A stretch of DNA of 64,000 nt from Vibrio diabolicus (GTDB taxonomy: Bacteria; Pseudomonadota; Gammaproteobacteria; Enterobacterales; Vibrionaceae): positions 372,001 through 436,000 of the forward strand of contig CCKK01000002.1 of NCBI GenBank assembly GCA_001048675.1, given 5' to 3'. Made by a program: the position numbers and the translations under genes. The notes below the pieces were generated by a model. That model was not told the DNA's origin. It saw nothing but the letters and a program-made list of their open reading frames with translations, and did not search any database. Position 1 is the stretch's first letter. The number at the start of each line of letters is the position of its first letter. Of this stretch, positions 59,765 to 64,000 are shown piece by piece.

Positions 59765-60364
59765 TTATTCAAAATTATTCAAGCGTTTAATTGAAGCGTA
59801 TCGGTCACTTAGTGCTGCCATTGACACCAGGTGAATAAGTTCTTCATCAATCGGATCACCAGACAGGTCAGGCAATGGTCGTGTTGCACAGGCGTCTTCG
59901 CAAACAATAACGTCGTAACCCAGTTCGACAGCTTTGATAGTTGTCGCAGTAACACACATATGACTCATGAAGCCAAGTATAATGATCTGCTTACGTCCGG
60001 TTAACTGCAGCACATCTTCTAGGTCAGTATTGAAAAATGAGTTAGGTAGTGTCTTGTGAACGACTGTTTCATTGTCATTAGGTTTAACTACATCTACTGC
60101 GTCTGACAAAGGAGAATCGCAGTTAAATACTGGTGATGTCGAGCTCGCTTTGTGAAGTATATGGAAAACTGGGGCATTCTTGCTTCGAGCGATCTCTAGC
60201 AGTTTCTCTGCTTTCTCTAATGCTATTTTACCTGCTTTGCCTAGCGATAAAACACCATCCACATATTCATTTTGGTAATCGATAAAAATAACAGCAGCGT
60301 TACTCCAATCAACTTTCTGCTCTTGTAGGCCGGCTATTGTTCTAAGTGTATTTAATTGAGTCAT
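59765..60364 (-). CDS. Isochorismatase-like cysteine hydrolase
   Basis: 199 aa. The Asp-Lys-Cys triad is visible: FIDYQNEYVDG, VVHKTLPNSFFN and GFMSHMCVTATTIKAVE. The cis-peptide before the Cys is conserved as in this superfamily, which includes isochorismatases, nicotinamidases and N-carbamoyl hydrolases. Divergent from the decarboxylase-like gene with a shared operator region, so probably one pathway; substrate not predictable. Confidence 0.85.
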   Translation of the reverse strand: MTQLNTLRTIAGLQEQKVDWSNAAVIFIDYQNEYVDGVLSLGKAGKIALEKAEKLLEIARSKNAPVFHILHKASSTSPVFNCDSPLSDAVDVVKPNDNETVVHKTLPNSFFNTDLEDVLQLTGRKQIIILGFMSHMCVTATTIKAVELGYDVIVCEDACATRPLPDLSGDPIDEELIHLVSMAALSDRYASIKRLNNFE

Positions 60365-60428
60365 ATTGTTTCTCCTATAAAACTAAAACTAATCATACCT
60401 ACATATATTTTTTATTTAATTTCTATTT

Positions 60429-60515
60429 TTGCAAATGCCTTATGCAAAAATGATTGTTGACAAGAATTTTAATTAAAATCAATTGAATGATATTAATTGC
60501 ACGTACCATGTGCAA
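60429..60515. promoter_or_regulatory. Paired TTGCA-N9-TGCAA operators in the divergent cargo promoter
   Basis: Two copies of the dyad: 60429-60447 and 60497-60515, 68 bp apart. Between them is a palindrome ATTTTAATTAAAAT (60466-60479). They are placed to control both the isochorismatase-like gene and the decarboxylase-ligase operon. The regulator is not in view. Confidence 0.65.
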
Positions 60516-60573
60516 AATTTATCATATAAAAATTTAATGATTTAATTTATTTTTCTTAAACGTCGGAGGGATT

Positions 60574-61971
60574 ATGAATATAACATCATTACCAATATAT
60601 AGCTCTTTAACTAATGCTAATGAAAAACTTAAAGGGAGTTTTCATGCTTTACCAATACAAAATATTGGAAAAACAAACAATGTTGTATTGAGTGAGGATT
60701 TTATCGCTAGGTTATCTAAAGTAAAAAATTTCGAATTATCGCTAACATCACCTTTTTTTGACAGTCTAACTGATCCAACTAAAGCTATAGATGAATCAGC
60801 GAATAAATTAAAAGATTTGTATGCTTCTGACTTGTCATTGTTTGTGACGTGCGGCAGTACAATATCAAATAAAATCATTATAGAAGCTATTTGCAAGTCG
60901 ACAGACAAGGTCTTATGCCAAAGAGGTGTTCATCAATCGATATACTTTTCCTTGAAGTCTCAAGGCAGCGATGTGAACTATGTACAAGATCTGACTTGCA
61001 ATGACGAAGCCTACATATACTCAGCCGATGCTCAAGGTATTATTGATGCTTTAATCAAGGCTGAAGAGAACGGAACACCTTATACAACCCTCATAATCAA
61101 CAGTCAGAGCTATGATGGTGTGTGTTTTGATTTACAGGAGTTTCTACCTGTAGTCTGTGAAAGAGCAAAAAGCATAAAGAACATCGTAATCGATGAAGCA
61201 TGGGGGGCTTGGTCTACTTTTGACCCCCAGATGAAGGAGAAAAGTGCAATACAAAACGCCTCAGCCCTTTCACAGAAACATGACGTCAACTTTATAGTAA
61301 CGCATTCTATTCACAAGTCTTTATTTGCATTGCGACAAGCAAGCATCATCAATGTTTTTGGCTCTGAGGATTGTCAAACTAAGATTGTTGGTAGTCACTT
61401 TAGAAACCATTCCACCTCTCCTAGTTATCCTATTATGGCTAGCACGGAGCTCGCTTTGGATCATGCTAACCAATACGCAACACAGTACTCAAATAGGATA
61501 AGTGAACAATATGAACACTTAAAATCCTTTATTAATGAGTTGAGTTTGTTTAGATGCCCGAAATTGACTCTTAATAACCAATATCTAATTCCAGATCCTA
61601 CAAAACTATGGATAACTTGCACAACTAAATTATTAAGCGGTGCTAAAATTAGAGAGATTCTATTTAATAAATATGGGATATATGTTAGTAGGTATTCACA
61701 CAATTCAATTCTTCTAAACATTCATCATGGAATCTCAAATGAATTGATTTGTTTACTGACTAATGCTTTGTATGAAATAGATAAAAAGTATAAAAGCAAA
61801 AATAATCTACTAAATGTAAATGTCGGTGATATAGCTAGTTCTTTTTATATTTTATACCCACCAGGAATTCCTATTTTAACGCCGGGACAAACCATTTGTA
61901 AAAACGTAATAACCAAAATTAATCAATCAATATTTGACGATACATCTCTATTAATTGTTGAAGGGAATTAA
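60574..61971 (+). CDS. Short Orn/Lys/Arg decarboxylase-type PLP enzyme
   Basis: 465 aa, fold type I. The PLP lysine is in THSIHKSLFALRQAS (compare STHKLLAALSQAS), the PLP-binding Asp in IDEAWGAW, and the small-subunit motif STSPSYPIMAS. The C-terminal domain has YPPGIPILTPGQ, where the standard family reads PPGIPLLVPGE. It lacks the N-terminal wing domain of biosynthetic or inducible E. coli enzymes. Probable role: decarboxylates an amino acid to an amine. GGAGGG lies just upstream of the ATG. It is 3 bp before the ligase-exporter gene, so cotranscribed. Confidence 0.82.
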   Translation: MNITSLPIYSSLTNANEKLKGSFHALPIQNIGKTNNVVLSEDFIARLSKVKNFELSLTSPFFDSLTDPTKAIDESANKLKDLYASDLSLFVTCGSTISNKIIIEAICKSTDKVLCQRGVHQSIYFSLKSQGSDVNYVQDLTCNDEAYIYSADAQGIIDALIKAEENGTPYTTLIINSQSYDGVCFDLQEFLPVVCERAKSIKNIVIDEAWGAWSTFDPQMKEKSAIQNASALSQKHDVNFIVTHSIHKSLFALRQASIINVFGSEDCQTKIVGSHFRNHSTSPSYPIMASTELALDHANQYATQYSNRISEQYEHLKSFINELSLFRCPKLTLNNQYLIPDPTKLWITCTTKLLSGAKIREILFNKYGIYVSRYSHNSILLNIHHGISNELICLLTNALYEIDKKYKSKNNLLNVNVGDIASSFYILYPPGIPILTPGQTICKNVITKINQSIFDDTSLLIVEGN

Positions 61972-61974
61972 ATA

Positions 61975-64000
61975 ATGCTTCCAATAAATAAACTAAAGGA
62001 AATTTCTTCTGCTCGAGGAAATAAAAACGCCGTCATTTTCGGTGACAAAAAAGTCACATGGTCGGAGTTTTATAGAGAAGCATACAAAATCACGGTAAAT
62101 CTGTCTTCAAAGATAGACAACAATCTTGCCGAATTATGTATGTGTTACATCTCACCGAATTGTTTAGAACTGATTTACCTGATGTCAGCGGCCTCTTCAT
62201 TGAAGATACCATGTACAGGCATAGACTATACGCAGAATACGGAAAAGATCGAGTCGATGCTAACGTCAAGCAAGTGTAATATTTTAGTTGTTTCGTCGTC
62301 GTACTGTATTGAAAACAATATCAATCTACAAGAACTTGCAAAACGTGTGACTATCGTTGACTTGGATAGCCAGTTGAAAAATAGCATCAACTTCTGTGAA
62401 CTATTAGAAGATACAGAGAGTGAGCCGGGAGAAATCAAAGCACAACATCGCCCTTTCAGAAGTATATCATTCACTTCAGGTACCTCTGGTGTACCAAAAA
62501 CAGTTGTGCGTAGTAAGTCTTTTGATGCGCGAAGATTTTCATTCTTCACTGCTCGTTATGGATTCTCTTCAGAAGATGTCCACTTGCTTGCAATGCCTTT
62601 GTATCATGCTGCCGGCAGCGGTTGGTCACGCTTATTCATGCAGTTAGGTGCTACTATCGTTATCGCCAAGCCACATGACACGCTTAATATGGCAAACCTA
62701 ATTAAAAGTGAATGGATCACTACAAGTGCCATGACTCCCCCACTTTTGAATGATGTGGTCACTCATTATTCTCTGGGAGGTTATGCACCGAATGATAATG
62801 ATTTGAAATTTATCATTGTTGGTGGTAAACACTTTCATCCACAAGCAAAACTTCAAGCAATTAACGCTCTTGGTCCAGTAATACATGAGTATTATGGGAC
62901 TACTGAGACTGGTGTTAATGCCCTAGCTGAACCATGTGACTTGATCACTAACCCTACAAGTGTTGGTCGAGCTTATGATGGTAATATAATCAAAGTAGTC
63001 GATCAGAACGGTAACGTACTACCAAACCATCAAGTAGGACGCATTGCTATTTCGAGTTACATGAACATGGATGGCTATGGAAACCAAGATTCCGAATATG
63101 TAGTGATCAATGATGATAAATACCTTATCACAGCCGAGACAGGCAAAATGGATGCTGAGGGCAACATTTATCTGAGAAACCGCGCACAAGGCGAAAGCGC
63201 TCTTAATGTCTACGAACTAGAAAACGATGTAAGACACCTTCCGGGAATCAAAGATGTGGCCATGATACCAGTCTCAAAGAACTCCGTGCTCTGTGGGTAT
63301 GCGATCAACGAAGAGTTTATTGTGGATGACGCCGAATTGGTCAGAAACATTAAGTACATTTGTAAAAAGCGCAAGGTGAGACTTGAAGGTGTTTGCCAAG
63401 TCGATTCAATTCCATATTCCCCATCAGGCAAAGTACGCAATGACGACCTGAAGCAGATGATATTGAATAAAGAGAGTGTTCAGCTATCAAAGAAACAGGA
63501 ATCAAAGCCAGTCAAAGGATCGAACATATCATTCGCCCAATTCGTAATAGCAATTCTATGTTTGCTAGGTACTGCTATCTCTTGGGGGGCTATGTTCCCA
63601 ATTGCGAAGAATGCTTTAACGACAATGGATGCAGTTCATATCAGTTTAATTCGATATGGAACAGCATCTCTCATATTTGTAGCGATGTTAACAGCTAAAG
63701 AGGGACTAGCATCTTTATTACCAGGTCGAGACTTCTTCAAACTATGGTTGTTTGGCTCATTTGGGTTCGCGGGTTTTAGTATCTTAGCTTTTGCTGGTTT
63801 GGCTCACACCAAACCACAACATGGCGCTATAATTATGGCGCTTATGCCTTTAATTTCGGCTGTTATGATGTGGACATTGAAGAAAGTAAGACCTTCGAAT
63901 TTCACTATCCTATCAATCGTTCTTGCTTTATTTGGTGTTGTACTAGTTATTACCAAAGGAGAACTTTCAGCACTATCAGGTGGCAGCTTATTTCCAAGCT
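61975..64000 (+). CDS. Adenylate-forming ligase fused to an EamA/DMT transporter (partial, runs off window)
   Basis: Open from ATG 61975 to the window end (675 codons). Residues 1-500: ANL superfamily ligase. A3 P-loop SFTSGTSGVPKTVV (about 165-178), A5 EYYGTTETG (about 305), and A10 lysine in IPYSPSGKVRND (about 485). A7 is altered (ETGKMDAEG instead of TGD) and A8 is degenerate. After a Lys-rich linker (about 500-520) an EamA domain begins (ILCLLGTAISWGAMFPIAKN, then IRYGTASLIF), with at least five membrane segments seen. Ligase and exporter in one chain suggests activation or conjugation coupled to export. Confidence 0.85.
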   Translation, partial: MLPINKLKEISSARGNKNAVIFGDKKVTWSEFYREAYKITVNLSSKIDNNLAELCMCYISPNCLELIYLMSAASSLKIPCTGIDYTQNTEKIESMLTSSKCNILVVSSSYCIENNINLQELAKRVTIVDLDSQLKNSINFCELLEDTESEPGEIKAQHRPFRSISFTSGTSGVPKTVVRSKSFDARRFSFFTARYGFSSEDVHLLAMPLYHAAGSGWSRLFMQLGATIVIAKPHDTLNMANLIKSEWITTSAMTPPLLNDVVTHYSLGGYAPNDNDLKFIIVGGKHFHPQAKLQAINALGPVIHEYYGTTETGVNALAEPCDLITNPTSVGRAYDGNIIKVVDQNGNVLPNHQVGRIAISSYMNMDGYGNQDSEYVVINDDKYLITAETGKMDAEGNIYLRNRAQGESALNVYELENDVRHLPGIKDVAMIPVSKNSVLCGYAINEEFIVDDAELVRNIKYICKKRKVRLEGVCQVDSIPYSPSGKVRNDDLKQMILNKESVQLSKKQESKPVKGSNISFAQFVIAILCLLGTAISWGAMFPIAKNALTTMDAVHISLIRYGTASLIFVAMLTAKEGLASLLPGRDFFKLWLFGSFGFAGFSILAFAGLAHTKPQHGAIIMALMPLISAVMMWTLKKVRPSNFTILSIVLALFGVVLVITKGELSALSGGSLFPS

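Larger units (their letters stand above)
47848..64000. mobile_element. Tn7-like I-F3 CRISPR-associated transposon at guaC (distal end outside window)
   Basis: Starts with TGTTG and TnsB sites, then tnsABC, helicase and xre genes, CRISPR guides, cas6-cas7-cas8/5-tniQ, and probable cargo. Sequence and gene order closely resemble V. cholerae Tn6677. The distal end was not found up to base 64000, so the true length is unknown and the genes after 58954 are assigned to it only by inference. Confidence 0.9.

Overview
The window is a gammaproteobacterial chromosome segment that reads as a Vibrio of the parahaemolyticus/alginolyticus/harveyi type. Evidence is the periplasmic nitrate reductase locus (napF-D-A) divergent from narQ-narP, the many chemotaxis and c-di-GMP genes, a GH18 chitinase, and guaC carrying a V. 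cholerae Tn6677-like transposon. In V. cholerae the nap genes and guaC lie on chromosome 2, so this is probably chromosome 2 (inference).

Bases 1-47842 are ordinary chromosome: nap genes and narQP; a lipoprotein, pepT and a dCMP-deaminase-like gene; an RND efflux pair; an MCP, arfB and yqaB; an OmpA-like porin; a TyrR-box aroG; an MFS transporter; an Aer-like receptor; tkt-tal with a SorC regulator; chitinase; a GGDEF/EAL protein; sseA; an LruC-protein/lipoprotein pair; moeAB-folE; three transporters (Nramp-like, TehA-like, ClcA); an aldo-keto reductase; a CheC-type response regulator with a PAS partner; nnr and guaC.

From 47848 to the end of the window lies a Tn7-like, CRISPR-associated transposon of the I-F3 class inserted 19 bp after the guaC stop codon. 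Its tnsA-proximal end has three TnsB sites, then tnsA-tnsB-tnsC. Next come a divergent helicase operon and an Xre regulator, then a minimal CRISPR array, and then cas6-cas7-cas8/5-tniQ on the minus strand. The homing guide can be read directly. Between the main array and xre, two highly diverged repeats flank a guide that matches the 3' end of guaC next to a CC PAM, 47 bp from the transposon end, with the mismatches almost all at guaC third codon positions. The same GGACTATAATCC promoter/operator element lies at this guide and in front of the helicase operon, which suggests that Xre co-regulates them.

Beyond tniQ there is an integrase fossil. It is followed by a putative cargo pathway: an isochorismatase-like hydrolase divergent from a short Orn/Lys/Arg-decarboxylase-like PLP enzyme, and a large protein fusing an adenylate-forming ligase to an EamA/DMT exporter. 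The distal transposon end is not seen, so membership of these genes in the element is inferred.

Six genes (aroG, tkt, nnr, tnsB, tnsC, tniQ) are broken, five by single-base indels, three of them in short homopolymers. Because housekeeping genes are hit too, sequencing or assembly error must be considered before calling the transposon dead.
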